A DNA stretch of 64,000 nt from Caenibius sp. (GCA_030830695.1 JAURML010000130.1:1-64000), one strand, 5' to 3'. Counted from the stretch's first letter, positions 34,916 through 44,843 are shown. The notes: generated by a model from the sequence alone, not told the origin. Translations and numbers: made by a program.

Positions 34916-37102
34916 TCACCTCCCCCACTTCCGCTGGGTCTTGCCATAGCGCAGTTTGCGTGTGCCGGGGCGGCCTTCATTAGACCTGCCGACCCTGGGT
35001 GCCTTGTGTTCCCCTTCCGGCAATCCAAGTTCGGTGGCTTCGAGCCGCCTGATCTCGTCCCGCAGCCTTCCGGCTTCCTCGAACTCCAGATCGGCGGCGG
35101 CGGCGCGCATGCGGCCTTCCAGTTCCTCGATGTAGGCCCTGAGATTGTGCCCAACGAGGTTGTTGCGGTCCTCATCCTCGATCTCCACCAGCACGCCATC
35201 GCGGCTGGCGGTATCGGCCACGATATCGTGAATGGCGCGGCGGATGGTTTCGGGGGTGATGCCGTGTTCCTTATTATAGGCGCGCTGTTTTTCGCGGCGA
35301 CGATCGGTTTCGGCGATGGCGCGTTCCATGCTGCCGGTCATCCGGTCAGCATAAAGGATTACCCGGCCATCCACATTGCGCGCGGCGCGCCCGATGGTCT
35401 GGATGAGGCTGGTTTCGCTGCGCAGGAAACCTTCCTTGTCCGCATCGAGAATGCAGACCAGCCCGCATTCGGGAATGTCCAGCCCTTCGCGCAGCAGGTT
35501 GATGCCCACCAGCACGTCATAGACGCCAAGGCGCAGGTCGCGGATCAGTTCGATGCGTTCCAGCGTTTCCACGTCCGAATGCATGTAGCGCACGCGCAGG
35601 CCGGCCTCGTGCATGAATTCGGTCAGGTCTTCCGCCATCCGCTTGGTCAGGGTGGTGACCAGCGTGCGATAACCGCGCGCGGCGGTCTGCCGGCATTCGT
35701 TGATGCAGTCCTGCACCTGGTCTTCCACCGGGCGGATTTCCACCGGCGGATCAATCAGGCCGGTCGGGCGGATCACCTGTTCGGCAAAGGCACCGCCCGA
35801 TTGCTCCATCTCCCAGCCGCCGGGGGTGGCGGAAACAGCCACGGTCTGCGGGCGCATCGCGTCCCATTCGTTGAAGCGCAGCGGGCGGTTGTCAATGCAG
35901 CTGGGCAGGCGAAAGCCATATTCCGCGAGGGTAATCTTGCGGCGGTGATCGCCCCGCGCCATCGCGCCTACCTGCGGCACGGTCTGGTGGCTTTCATCAA
36001 CGAACAACAATGCGTTATCCGGCAGGTATTCGAACAGCGTCGGCGGTGGTTCGCCCGGCAGGCGTCCGGTGAGAAAACGCGAGTAATTCTCGATCCCCGC
36101 ACAGCTGCCGGTGGCGGCGATCATCTCCAGATCGAAATTGGTCCGCTGTTCCAGCCGCTGGGCTTCCAGCAGGCGGCCTTCGGCGTTCAGTTCCTTCAGG
36201 CGTTCGGCCAGTTCGAAACGGATCGCCTCCATCGCCTGCTTTATCGTCGGGCCGGGGGTGACATAGTGCGAATTGGCGTAGATCCGCACCTTGCCGAGGT
36301 TTGCCCCCTTCTTGCCGGTCAGCGGATCGAATTCGCTGATCTCCTCGATCTCGTCCCCGAAGAAGCTGATCCGCCAAGCCATGTCCTCGTAATGGCTGGG
36401 GAAGACTTCCAGACTGTCGCCGCGCACGCGGAAATTGCCGCGGGCGAAGGCATGGTCGTTGCGCTTGTATTGCAGGGCCACCAGCTTGCGGATGATTTCG
36501 CGCTGGTCCTGCGTTTCGCCGGCCTTGATGTCGAAGATCATGGCGGAATAGGTTTCGACCGAGCCGATGCCGTACAGGCAGGATACAGAGGCGACGATGA
36601 TCACATCGTCCCGTTCCAGAAGCGCTCGGGTGGCCGAATGGCGCATCCGGTCAATCGCCTCGTTGACGCTGCTTTCCTTCTCGATGTAGGTGTCCGACCG
36701 GGGCACGTAGGCTTCCGGCTGGTAGTAATCGTAATAGGATACGAAGTATTCCACCGCGTTTTCGGGGAAGAAGCTCTTGAATTCGCCGTATAATTGCGCG
36801 GCAAGAATCTTGTTGGGCGCCAGCACCAGGGCGGGCCGCTGCAACTCCTCGATCACCTTGGCCATGGTGAAGGTCTTGCCCGATCCGGTCACGCCCAGCA
36901 GCACCTGCGTGCGTTCGCCTTCGCGCAAGGCTCCCACCAGTTCGGCGATAGCCTGGGGCTGATCGCCCGCCGGTTCGTATTCGCTGACGATGCTCAGCCG
37001 CTTGCCGCCCAGCGTTTTTTCGGGCCGGGCGGGCTTGTGCGGAACGAACTGGCCGGAGGTGTCGGGTTCTTCCAGCCCCCTGCGAATGACGAGTTCTGCC
37101 AT
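34916..37102 (-). CDS. uvrB: Excinuclease ABC subunit B
   Basis: UvrB verifies damage in nucleotide excision repair with UvrA and UvrC. The 728-residue protein has Walker A GVTGSGKT, the beta-hairpin region [36 protein letters not shown], helicase motif VI-like QTIGRAARN, and a C-terminal UVR coiled coil ([25 protein letters not shown]). Length is normal. ATG 37102 (MAELVIRRG) was chosen; 37159 gives an unlikely extension. No GTTC-N7-GTTC LexA box was found upstream. Confidence 0.96.
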   Translation of the reverse strand: MAELVIRRGLEEPDTSGQFVPHKPARPEKTLGGKRLSIVSEYEPAGDQPQAIAELVGALREGERTQVLLGVTGSGKTFTMAKVIEELQRPALVLAPNKILAAQLYGEFKSFFPENAVEYFVSYYDYYQPEAYVPRSDTYIEKESSVNEAIDRMRHSATRALLERDDVIIVASVSCLYGIGSVETYSAMIFDIKAGETQDQREIIRKLVALQYKRNDHAFARGNFRVRGDSLEVFPSHYEDMAWRISFFGDEIEEISEFDPLTGKKGANLGKVRIYANSHYVTPGPTIKQAMEAIRFELAERLKELNAEGRLLEAQRLEQRTNFDLEMIAATGSCAGIENYSRFLTGRLPGEPPPTLFEYLPDNALLFVDESHQTVPQVGAMARGDHRRKITLAEYGFRLPSCIDNRPLRFNEWDAMRPQTVAVSATPGGWEMEQSGGAFAEQVIRPTGLIDPPVEIRPVEDQVQDCINECRQTAARGYRTLVTTLTKRMAEDLTEFMHEAGLRVRYMHSDVETLERIELIRDLRLGVYDVLVGINLLREGLDIPECGLVCILDADKEGFLRSETSLIQTIGRAARNVDGRVILYADRMTGSMERAIAETDRRREKQRAYNKEHGITPETIRRAIHDIVADTASRDGVLVEIEDEDRNNLVGHNLRAYIEELEGRMRAAAADLEFEEAGRLRDEIRRLEATELGLPEGEHKAPRVGRSNEGRPGTRKLRYGKTQRKWGR

Positions 37103-37225
37103 GGGCGCTGATATGGGGGAGGCTGGCCCAGCGCGCAATGCCCGTTGGCAGGTCGGCATGCGGCTTTTAGACCGGCGCCAACAACACAGCCGGTCGCGGT
37201 ATCAACAGCCGATCAGGAGCAGTCC

Positions 37226-37777
37226 ATGCGTTTTTCCTCTATTTGTCTTTCGCTTGCCGGGGCGGTCGCCCTGGCCGGGTGCGGCAGTTCCGACAAGGCG
37301 GCCGATGGCCCGATCTCGCCGGAAGAAGCGGCCGCATCAATGGCCGATCTCGAAACCCCGCGCGCCGGGCAGTACAAGGCCACGGCGGAGCTGCTGGAAA
37401 TCGACATTCCGGGCCTGCCGGACGAGCAGGTGGCGCAGATGAAAGGCATGATGACCGGGGCGATGACCGCGGGCAACAGCTATTGCCTGACCGCTGAGGA
37501 GGCGGAGCAGGGCGCCAGGCAAATGGCTGAAAAGCTGGCCGAGGGCGATTGCACGTTCAACAAGTTCGAGGTCGGCGGGAATTCGCTCGACGCCGAAATG
37601 GTCTGCAAGGACAAGAACGGCCTGCAGGGCAATGTGAAGCTGACCGGCACGATGACCCGTGAAAGTTCTGACATGCTGATGGAAATGAACCAGAAGGTTC
37701 CGAACATGCCGGGCAAGGGCATGGTGCACATGAAAATGAAAATGGTTTCGACGCGTACCGGCGATTGCACAAGCTGA
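37226..37777 (+). CDS. DUF3617 lipoprotein 1
   Basis: Exported lipoprotein of 183 residues: signal MRFSSICLSLAGAVALAGC with lipobox LAGC. The DUF3617 domain follows (PRAGQYKATAELLEIDIPGLP, NSYCLTAEEAEQG, GDCTFNKFEVGGNSLDAEMVCK). Family function is unknown. The conserved Cys residues probably form disulfides. It is divergent from uvrB. A paralogue starts 11 bases after its stop. Confidence 0.88.
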   Translation: MRFSSICLSLAGAVALAGCGSSDKAADGPISPEEAAASMADLETPRAGQYKATAELLEIDIPGLPDEQVAQMKGMMTGAMTAGNSYCLTAEEAEQGARQMAEKLAEGDCTFNKFEVGGNSLDAEMVCKDKNGLQGNVKLTGTMTRESSDMLMEMNQKVPNMPGKGMVHMKMKMVSTRTGDCTS

Positions 37778-37788
37778 GGGCGCGCGCG

Positions 37789-38325
37789 ATGAACCGGGGG
37801 GTAACTCTGGCCATTGCCGGCCTCTTGGCGCCTGCAGGGTGCGGCACCGCGGACGGCGAAAAATCGTCGCAGAATGTGGTGCGCGAGGCGGGCAAGAGCG
37901 AGAAGCCCCTGCCGGAGCTTTATGAAACGGCGGTGAATGTTCTGGCCTATGACATTCCCGGCGCATCGCCGCAGGATGCGGACCGGATGCGGCATATGAT
38001 GACGGGCCTGCAAAGCCAGGTCAGCCGGTTCTGCCTGAAGGCGAGCGATGTCGACAAGGGCTTCGAGGAAATGATTCGCCGCGCCGCCGAAGGCAATTGC
38101 ACCTTCCGCAAGTTCGATGCGCAGGCCAACAGCGTGTCTGCGCAGATGACCTGCGATCTGGGCAAGCAGGCGGAAGCCTCCATCAATCTCGAAGGCCAGA
38201 CCGGCGCGGAGCGATCGCGCATGGTGATGGAGATTGACCAGTTCGCCCCGGATGTGCCGGGCGGGAAGGTCTTTACCCGGATGGAAGTGGTGAACCGCCG
38301 CGTGGGGGATTGCCCGCAGGGCTGA
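37789..38325 (+). CDS. DUF3617 lipoprotein 2
   Basis: Paralogue of the previous gene, 178 residues: signal MNRGVTLAIAGLLAPAGC, then YETAVNVLAYDIPGASPQDADRM, SRFCLKASDVDKG and GNCTFRKFDAQANSVSAQMTC. The two proteins align over the whole DUF3617 domain, with the same Cys pattern, so they come from a tandem duplication and have diverged. ATG 37789; 37765 would overlap the preceding gene. Confidence 0.85.
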   Translation: MNRGVTLAIAGLLAPAGCGTADGEKSSQNVVREAGKSEKPLPELYETAVNVLAYDIPGASPQDADRMRHMMTGLQSQVSRFCLKASDVDKGFEEMIRRAAEGNCTFRKFDAQANSVSAQMTCDLGKQAEASINLEGQTGAERSRMVMEIDQFAPDVPGGKVFTRMEVVNRRVGDCPQG

Positions 38326-38394
38326 TTCTCTCGCCAGCCCGGCCCGGCGATACCGTTCATATTTTATGCAGGCACTGTCTGTAATAAATATGTA

Positions 38395-39186
38395 ATGGTG
38401 TGTCCGGTGAAACATTCAAATCCTCTCTTCAAGGCGGAACTGCCTGACCTTGGCCAGATGGCGGGCGCGCTGTCGCGGCGGGTCGAACTGGTGCGCCAGC
38501 CGCGCCCCGCCGGGGTGCAGGGGCCGCCAGCGGCCAAGCTGCTGGGCGAATTTGCGGTGCTGCTGGAGCCGCTGCGCCGCATCACACGCAAGCTTGATAT
38601 CCCGGTTTCGGCCAACCCGCGCACGATCATGCTGCTGCCCGGATTTGCGACTCATCCCGTGCGGATGCGTTACATGGCGCGCCAGCTTGAACGGGCCGGG
38701 CACAAGGTCAAACGCTGGGGGCTGGGTTTCAATTTCGGCCCGACCGAGGAAAATTTCGCGCTGCTGGAGGATCGCCTGGTCGATCTGCACCAGCGCTATG
38801 ACGACAAGGTGGTGCTCGTCGGCTGGAGCCTGGGCGGTCTGTTCGCGCGCGAACTGGCCAAGGCGCATCCCAGCATCGTCGCCAAGGTCGTGACCATGGG
38901 ATCACCTTTTTCCGGCGATCCGCGCGCCAACAACGCCTGGCGCCTTTATCAGGCAGTGACCGGGCACAGCGTGCTTTCCCCGCCGGTCGGACGCGACACC
39001 GCCGCCAGACCGCCGGTGCCGACCGTGGCCTTGTGGAGCGCGCGCGACGGGATCATCTCCCCCGAATCTGCCCGGGGTCGGGCTGGTGAACGTTGCCGTT
39101 CGGTGGAGCTCAACTGCACTCATCTGGGCTTTGCCTATTCGCCTGAAGCGATCCTCGCCGTGCTGGCGGAGCTGGAGCAGATTTGA
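38395..39186 (+). CDS. Alpha/beta hydrolase
   Basis: Alpha/beta-fold hydrolase of 263 residues. The oxyanion region MLLPGFATHP and nucleophile elbow GWSLGG (Ser) are present, with a later Asp in WSARDGIISPE and a His in NCTHLGF, giving a complete Ser-Asp-His set. The N-terminal ~80 residues have no recognised domain. The substrate is unknown. Weak ribosome site; GTG 38407 is an alternative start. Confidence 0.8.
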   Translation: MVCPVKHSNPLFKAELPDLGQMAGALSRRVELVRQPRPAGVQGPPAAKLLGEFAVLLEPLRRITRKLDIPVSANPRTIMLLPGFATHPVRMRYMARQLERAGHKVKRWGLGFNFGPTEENFALLEDRLVDLHQRYDDKVVLVGWSLGGLFARELAKAHPSIVAKVVTMGSPFSGDPRANNAWRLYQAVTGHSVLSPPVGRDTAARPPVPTVALWSARDGIISPESARGRAGERCRSVELNCTHLGFAYSPEAILAVLAELEQI

Positions 39187-39251
39187 TTTAAAGAAAGCGA
39201 TTGGCAAGCCCCCAGCGTTGTGACATTGTTGCAGTGCAACAAAAGGTGGCT

Positions 39252-40679
39252 ATGGGCGGGTCTGATCCGGTTTTCGACGAAATGCATGACGCAAACGGCG
39301 CCGTGCGGCCCGCCTATGCCGGGTATGACAAATGGCTGAGCGAGCAGGACCAGTCCCTGCTGCGGCGCAAGGGTGCAGAGGCTGAGAGCTTCTTTCGCCG
39401 CACCGGCATCACCTTCAACGTCTATGGCGAAGAAGACGCGGAAGAGCGGCTGATTCCGTTCGACATGTTGCCGCGCGTGATTACCGGGGCGGAATGGCGC
39501 CGCCTTTCGCGCGGCATCGACCAACGGGTGCGCGCGCTCAACGCCTTTATTCACGATCTCTATCACCGTCAGGAAATCATCCGGTCGGGCCGCCTGCCGG
39601 AACGGCTGTTTCGCGACAATGATGCCTGGCTGCCGCAGATGGTGGGCTTTACCCCGCCCGGTGCGGTTTACTCGCATATCGTCGGCATCGATCTGGTGCG
39701 GACCGGGCCTGACGAATTTCTGGTCCTGGAAGACAATGCGCGCACGCCCAGCGGGGTGAGCTACATGCTCGAAAACCGCGAAACCATGATGGCGATGTTC
39801 CCGGAACTCTTTTCGCGGGTGCGGGTTCGGCCGGTTTCGGATTATCCGCGCCGCCTTGCCCGTAGCCTTGCCGCCTGTGCGCCCGATTGTGCGGCGCAGC
39901 GCCCCGTGGTGGCGGTGCTGACGCCCGGCATCTACAACAGCGCCTATTTCGAACATGCCTTCCTGGCCGACCAGATGGGCGCCGAACTGGTGGAGGGCAG
40001 CGATCTCAGGGTCGAGAACGGGCGCGTCTGCATGCGCACCACCCGCGGGTTTAAGCCGGTCGATGTGATCTATCGCCGGGTCGATGACGAATATCTCGAT
40101 CCGCTCAGCTTCAATCCGCAAAGTATGCTGGGCGTGCCGGGCATAATGGATGTCTATCGCGCGGGCAGGATCACCATCGCCAATGCGCCGGGCACCGGCA
40201 TTTGCGATGACAAGGCGATTTACAGCTTCACGCCGGAAATCGTCGAATTCTATACCGGCGAAAAACCGCTGCTGAAGAATGTCCAGACCTGGCGCTGCGC
40301 GGAAAAGGACAGCCTGGCCTATGTGCTGGACAATATTGCCGATCTGGTGGTGAAGGAAGTCCACGGCTCGGGCGGATATGGCATGCTGATCGGGCCGACA
40401 TCCTCGAAGCGGGAAATCAGCCGCTTCGTGAAGAAGCTGAAAGCGCGGCCGGAAAACTATATTGCCCAACCCACGCTGGCACTCTCCACCGTGCCCGTGT
40501 TCACCAAGGCGGGTCTGGCCCCGCGCCACGTCGATCTGCGGCCATTCGTCCTGGTATCGCCGGACAGCATCGACATCACGCCCGGCGGATTGACACGGGT
40601 GGCGATGAAGCGCGGTTCGCTGGTGGTCAATTCCAGCCAGGGCGGGGGCACCAAGGACAGCTGGGTGCTGGACGACTGA
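39252..40679 (+). CDS. Circularly permuted ATP-grasp type 2 protein (Anbu cluster)
   Basis: COG2308-type protein of 475 residues, cp-ATP-grasp fold (DUF404/DUF407). Segments GITFNVYGEEDAEERLIPFDMLPRVI, VYSHIVGIDLVRTGPDEFLVLEDNARTPSGVSYMLENR, and VVKEVHGSGGYGML are characteristic. The family is predicted to form peptide or amide bonds with ATP. First of four genes always linked with the Anbu peptidase. ATG 39252 has AAAGG 8 bases upstream; TTG 39201 is an alternative. Confidence 0.9.
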   Translation: MGGSDPVFDEMHDANGAVRPAYAGYDKWLSEQDQSLLRRKGAEAESFFRRTGITFNVYGEEDAEERLIPFDMLPRVITGAEWRRLSRGIDQRVRALNAFIHDLYHRQEIIRSGRLPERLFRDNDAWLPQMVGFTPPGAVYSHIVGIDLVRTGPDEFLVLEDNARTPSGVSYMLENRETMMAMFPELFSRVRVRPVSDYPRRLARSLAACAPDCAAQRPVVAVLTPGIYNSAYFEHAFLADQMGAELVEGSDLRVENGRVCMRTTRGFKPVDVIYRRVDDEYLDPLSFNPQSMLGVPGIMDVYRAGRITIANAPGTGICDDKAIYSFTPEIVEFYTGEKPLLKNVQTWRCAEKDSLAYVLDNIADLVVKEVHGSGGYGMLIGPTSSKREISRFVKKLKARPENYIAQPTLALSTVPVFTKAGLAPRHVDLRPFVLVSPDSIDITPGGLTRVAMKRGSLVVNSSQGGGTKDSWVLDD

Positions 40680-40695
40680 TGGCAAGGGACCGCAT

Positions 40696-41640
40696 ATGCT
40701 AGGCCGCACCGCTCACGCCATTTACTGGATGTACCGCTATCTGGAGCGGGCGGAAAATACGGCCCGGCTGCTGGATGCGGTGTTTCGCATGGCGCTGACC
40801 CGGGGTGCCGATGCGGCGAGCGAGGAGTGGAATTCGGTTCTGGCAACGCTGGGCATTCAGGAAATTTACGCTCAAGCCTATGACGAGATCACCGGGCCAC
40901 AGGTGTTCAATTTCGTCCTGCGCGACCGGAACAACCCCGGCAATGTGGTGCAGATGATCGAACAGGCGCGCTCGAACGCGCGCATGTCGCGTTCCTCGCT
41001 CACGCTTGAAGTGTGGGAAGGGGTGAACGAGGCGTGGATGAACCTGCGCGATCTGCTGGCCCGGCCGGTGCGGGAGAGCAATCTGGGTGCGGTCCTCACC
41101 AGCATCCGCCGGGAATCGACCGCAGTGCGCGGCGCGACATACGGCACCATGCTGCGCAATGAGATCTATCATTTTGCGCGCGCCGGCACCTTCATCGAAC
41201 GGGCCGAGAATACGGCGCGGATCCTCGACGTGAAATATCACCTCCTGCTGCCATCGCTGGCCTATGTCGGATCGAGCCTCGATTCTTCGCAATGGGATCA
41301 TGTGCTGCGCTCGCTTGCGGGGGATCGGGTCTACAGCTGGTTGAATGCAGGTCGGATCGATCCGCGCGGCATTGCCGAATTCCTGATTCTCGACCGCCGG
41401 TTTCCGCGCAGCCTCACCTTCTGCTATGGGCAATTGCGCGAAAATCTGGCCGCGCTGGCGCAGGAACATGGTGCGGAAATGCCCACACAAGCCCTGCTGC
41501 GCGATGCCGATATCCGGCTGGAAGCACTGACGATCGAGGAAATCTTCGATCAGGGGCTGCACGAATTCCTCGTCGATTTCATCGCCCAGAACCTGCAGAT
41601 ATCTCTCGCGATCGGCGAAGATTACCGGTTTACGGCCTAG
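40696..41640 (+). CDS. Alpha-E domain protein (Anbu cluster)
   Basis: All-helical COG2307-type protein of 314 residues: MLGRTAHAIYWMYRYLERAENTARLLDAVFR at the N-terminus and a repeated version later (FARAGTFIERAENTARILDVKYH). The function is unknown; it is a constant partner of the cp-ATP-grasp protein. It follows that gene after 16 bases. Confidence 0.9.
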   Translation: MLGRTAHAIYWMYRYLERAENTARLLDAVFRMALTRGADAASEEWNSVLATLGIQEIYAQAYDEITGPQVFNFVLRDRNNPGNVVQMIEQARSNARMSRSSLTLEVWEGVNEAWMNLRDLLARPVRESNLGAVLTSIRRESTAVRGATYGTMLRNEIYHFARAGTFIERAENTARILDVKYHLLLPSLAYVGSSLDSSQWDHVLRSLAGDRVYSWLNAGRIDPRGIAEFLILDRRFPRSLTFCYGQLRENLAALAQEHGAEMPTQALLRDADIRLEALTIEEIFDQGLHEFLVDFIAQNLQISLAIGEDYRFTA

Positions 41641-41663
41641 ATGAAGGGGAAGGGACCAGCCTG

Positions 41664-42479
41664 ATGCGCCTCTCGATCAGCCACACCACGACCTATCATT
41701 TTGATCGGCCGGTCGCACATGCGCTGCAGCGTATCCGGCTGATGCCGAAGGAAACACAGGGGCAGACCATCCGTGAATGGTCAATGCGGTTTGCAGGGGC
41801 GATGGAAGAGCTGAGCTATGAGGACCAGAACTGCAATCATGTGCACCTCCTTTCAATCCTGCCCGACGCGCTCGAAGTATCGATCACCAGCGAAGGGATC
41901 GTCGAAACGCTCGACCATGCGGGCGTGATCGGCCGACATTCCGGGCATCTTCCGCTGTGGAGCTTCGTCGGCCAGACGCCACTGACGGCGCCGGGCGCGA
42001 GGATGCGGGCGCTGGCAGCGCGGGTGCGCGGCAGCGCGGGTGACGATCTGGACATGCTGCACGCGCTTTCATGCGAGGCGCTGAATACGGTAAAATACGA
42101 GACTGGCCATACTGGCGCCACCACCACCGCTGAGGAGGCGCTGGGCGCGGGCTGCGGGGTGTGTCAGGATCATGCGCATATCTTCATCGGGGTGGCCCGC
42201 CTGCTGGGCATTCCGGCACGCTATGTCAGCGGCTATCTGATGATGGATGACCGGGTGGAGCAGGAGGCGACTCACGCCTGGGCCGAAGCGCATGTCGACG
42301 GGCTCGGCTGGGTCGGGTTCGACATTTCCAATGGTATCAGCCCCGATGCCCGCTATGTCCGGGTGGCGACCGGGCGTGATTACCGGGAAGCTGCGCCGAT
42401 CACCGGAATCAGCTTTGGCGGGGCCGAAGAACGCCTGCACGTCAGCCTGGCCGTCGAACAGCAACCTGCGCAGCAATAA
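41664..42479 (+). CDS. Transglutaminase-like cysteine protease-fold protein (Anbu cluster)
   Basis: COG1305 transglutaminase-like protein of 271 residues. An N-terminal beta domain (LSISHTTTYHFDRPV) is followed by a core with catalytic Cys167 (GCGVCQDH), His204 (THAWAEA) and Asp220 (GWVGFDISN). It may hydrolyse or form peptide bonds. ATG 41664 was chosen; the much longer frame from 41292 lies inside the upstream gene. Third gene of the cluster. Confidence 0.9.
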   Translation: MRLSISHTTTYHFDRPVAHALQRIRLMPKETQGQTIREWSMRFAGAMEELSYEDQNCNHVHLLSILPDALEVSITSEGIVETLDHAGVIGRHSGHLPLWSFVGQTPLTAPGARMRALAARVRGSAGDDLDMLHALSCEALNTVKYETGHTGATTTAEEALGAGCGVCQDHAHIFIGVARLLGIPARYVSGYLMMDDRVEQEATHAWAEAHVDGLGWVGFDISNGISPDARYVRVATGRDYREAAPITGISFGGAEERLHVSLAVEQQPAQQ

Positions 42480-42566
42480 GACGCGTCCGCAGATGGGTTT
42501 GCCGATCCGGCCGCTCTGCGCTAGCGCATCGCCCGTGCCCCCGGATGGCCGGGTGCGGGAGATTGC

Positions 42567-43334
42567 ATGACCTATTGTGTGGGAATGACGCTGGACAAGG
42601 GTCTGGTGCTGATGAGCGACACCAGAACTAATTCGGGTGTCGATAACATATCCGTGTTCCGCAAGATGTTCTGCTGGAACGTGCCGGGCGAACGGATCAT
42701 CAGCGTGATGACATCCGGCAATCTGGCGACGACCCAGGCAGTGATCAGCCAGCTGGAAGAGCGCAACAAGGCCCCCGTCGACCGCCACAATACAGTGATG
42801 GAAGCGCCGACGATGTTCCAGGTGGCGACCATCGTGGGCCGCCAGCTGCGCGAAACGATCATGGGTGCGCAGACAGATAACGGGCAGGGCGGATCGGGCC
42901 GCTTTACCGCCTCGATCATTCTTGCGGGCCAGATCGCGGGGATGGAGCCGCGCCTGTTCCTGATCTATCCCGAAGGCAATTTTATCGAAGCCAGCTTCGA
43001 CACGCCCTTCTTCCAGATCGGCGAGACGAAATACGGCCGCCCCATCCTGATTCGCGGATATGACCGCACGATGAGCTTCGAAGATGCGGTGAAGCTGCTG
43101 TGCGTGTCATTCGATTCGACGCTGAAGGCCAATCTCTCGGTCGGCCTGCCGCTGGACCTGATGGTGATCGAGCGTGACCGGTTTGAACCGCTGCACGAGC
43201 GGCGCATTCACGGTGACGATCCCTATTTCACGGCCATCTCCTCGCGCTGGGGGGATGCGCTGAAGGAGGCGTTCCAGTCCCTGCCTGATTACAGTTTCGC
43301 GCAAGGAGAGGGCAAACCCGGGGCCGATACTTAG
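42567..43334 (+). CDS. Anbu (ancestral beta-subunit) proteasome-type peptidase
   Basis: COG3484 Ntn-hydrolase of 255 residues, a relative of HslV and proteasome beta subunits. Removal of the initiator Met exposes Thr as the predicted nucleophile (MTYCVGM); Asp in SDTRTN and Lys in FRKMFCW fit the catalytic positions. Published Anbu proteins form open helical or ring assemblies with no known unfoldase. It is encoded 87 bases after the transglutaminase gene. Confidence 0.9.
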   Translation: MTYCVGMTLDKGLVLMSDTRTNSGVDNISVFRKMFCWNVPGERIISVMTSGNLATTQAVISQLEERNKAPVDRHNTVMEAPTMFQVATIVGRQLRETIMGAQTDNGQGGSGRFTASIILAGQIAGMEPRLFLIYPEGNFIEASFDTPFFQIGETKYGRPILIRGYDRTMSFEDAVKLLCVSFDSTLKANLSVGLPLDLMVIERDRFEPLHERRIHGDDPYFTAISSRWGDALKEAFQSLPDYSFAQGEGKPGADT

Positions 43335-43476
43335 GCAAAAGGCCGTATTTCGATCCGGATCGGATATAAATCCGCAGCACATTTCCGGCGGGTGAGCGCT
43401 GCCGCGCCCTAAATTCGCTTCACAATGGCGGGTTTGCGCCGTGCCCGCCGCTGCGGCCTGCGCCACCATGCTGGCC

Positions 43477-43950
43477 ATGGAACATCGCCACACCATTCAT
43501 CTCGTCGACGCCGCGCCCCGTTACCGGGCCGAGGGCGCCCGCGCGGCTTTCGCGCTTGGCCATCATGCAGAGGTTTACGAAGGGCTGCAGGAATTGCGCG
43601 AACGCCGCGCGGGCGCGCTCGGCTATATCTCGCTGCCTTACCGGCAGGACGAATTCGCCCGGGTGCTGGCCGATGTGGCCGGCGAGGCGCGCATGCGGGC
43701 GCAGGAACGCCGGCGCGTGCTGGAGGCGCACCAGCATGTCGCCGCGCTCAGCCACCGCGAAGGCGAAGTGCTCAGCCTGCTGTCCAACGGGTGCAGCAAC
43801 AAGGAGATCGCGCGCGAACTGGAGATCAGCCCGCGCACGGTTGAAATTCACCGCGCCAACATGATGCGCAAGCTGAAGGCGCATCATGCATCCGATGCGG
43901 TACGGGTATGGTTCGAGGCCGGGCAGACGACCGAACCGGCGCTGAACTGA
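43477..43950 (+). CDS. LuxR-type HTH regulator with a short N-terminal domain
   Basis: Regulator of 157 residues. The C-terminal LuxR/FixJ HTH is clear: LSHREGEVLSLLSNGCSNKEIARELEISPRTVEIHRANMM. The N-terminal ~85 residues begin like a receiver (HTIHLVDAAPRYRAEGARAAFALGHHAEVY) but lack the normal length and the phosphoacceptor-Asp context, so phosphorylation control is doubtful. ATG 43477 is preferred; 43468 is possible. It could control the Anbu cluster or be independent. Confidence 0.82.
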   Translation: MEHRHTIHLVDAAPRYRAEGARAAFALGHHAEVYEGLQELRERRAGALGYISLPYRQDEFARVLADVAGEARMRAQERRRVLEAHQHVAALSHREGEVLSLLSNGCSNKEIARELEISPRTVEIHRANMMRKLKAHHASDAVRVWFEAGQTTEPALN

Positions 43951-44005
43951 TATAGTCCAGCCGTTCTGGTAAGCTGGAAGCGAAGTTTGCAGCATTGAAA
44001 GATCG

Positions 44006-44140
44006 TCACCCTGAACCTGTTTCAGGGTCCATACCCTCGCGCGCTACGCTTTGGAAAACGATGCAAGCGGCGCGGTTTCGTCTTGTGTCAGGCCAAAGGC
44101 GCGTAACGCCTGATGGATGCTGAAACGAGTTCAGCATGAC
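44006..44140. repeat. Sphingomonad REP-like hairpin pair, copy B
   Basis: ACCCTGAACCTGTTTCAGGGT (44008-44028) and TGCTGAAACGAGTTCAGCA (44118-44136) with GATGGATGC before the second. The spacer between the palindromes is about 90 bases, longer than in copies A and C. It lies between the LuxR-type gene and the convergent extensin-like gene. Confidence 0.8.
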
Positions 44141-44174
44141 AATCCATTATGCAACGCATTTCAGATTCGGGTCG

Positions 44175-44843
44175 CTAGCGGCAGAAATTCCCGCCGCCTG
44201 ATTCGACGTGCAGATGATCGCGATGAGCGGCGTTGTATTCCGGGCCGAGCACCGTGCCGAACCGCTTGCAAGCGCTGGCATGAACAATCCGCAAAAAGCG
44301 CTGTTCGGCATCGGTTCCGTCCGTCCAGTCGCGGATTATGCTTACGCGGCGCCCGTCCGCAAGAATGAAGGCAGACACATCGATCGCATTGGCGGTGGCA
44401 TGGGCCGACCGCCGGCCGGTACCCGCGACATTGCGGCAGGCATAGCTGCCCATGGTTTCGATCCGCACCACCGGGCTGCCCAGGATCTGGCGCGCGGCGC
44501 GGTCAACGCCGTACCGCGCCCATGCGGCAAAATCATTGGCCAGAGGACAGGCCACCGGCCCCAGATTGACGAGTGACAGCTGTGCATCGTCGCTGCGCAG
44601 GGCAGACAGGGTGACGCTGTTAAGCGTGGAGCAGCCATCGCCCAGATAGCGATCGGGCACGGGCGTGAAATTGGCGTTGGTGCGGCCCAGTTCGGCCAGG
44701 CACTGGCGCGCTTCGGGGCCACTCACAAAAGTGGAGGTGGAACGGCGCACATCCTGGCGCGCACTGCCGCCCCGGCTTTCGGGCAGCACCGAACACCCGG
44801 CAAGGGCGGCGGCGAACATCAGGAGGCAGGCCAGACGTTTCAT
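44175..44843 (-). CDS. Extensin-like lipoprotein
   Basis: Exported lipoprotein of 222 residues: signal MKRLACLLMFAAALAGC with lipobox LAGC. The extensin-like C-terminal domain shows GSYACRNVAGTGRRSAHATANAIDVSAF, WTDGTDAEQRFLRIVHASACKRFGTVLGPEYNAAHRDHLHVE. The His/Asp pattern resembles the VanY/LAS metallopeptidase-like fold, so a cell-wall role is plausible, but no activity is established. Convergent with copy B of the repeat; divergent from serC. Confidence 0.85.
   Translation of the reverse strand: MKRLACLLMFAAALAGCSVLPESRGGSARQDVRRSTSTFVSGPEARQCLAELGRTNANFTPVPDRYLGDGCSTLNSVTLSALRSDDAQLSLVNLGPVACPLANDFAAWARYGVDRAARQILGSPVVRIETMGSYACRNVAGTGRRSAHATANAIDVSAFILADGRRVSIIRDWTDGTDAEQRFLRIVHASACKRFGTVLGPEYNAAHRDHLHVESGGGNFCR

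Noticed and set aside
35006-36793. Open frame of 595 codons on the forward strand inside uvrB
   Set aside because: Antisense shadow of uvrB; composition is that of a complementary-strand reading, with no domain.
39135-40709. Open frame of 524 codons opposite the cp-ATP-grasp gene
   Set aside because: Antisense shadow of a conserved gene, with no motif or ribosome site.
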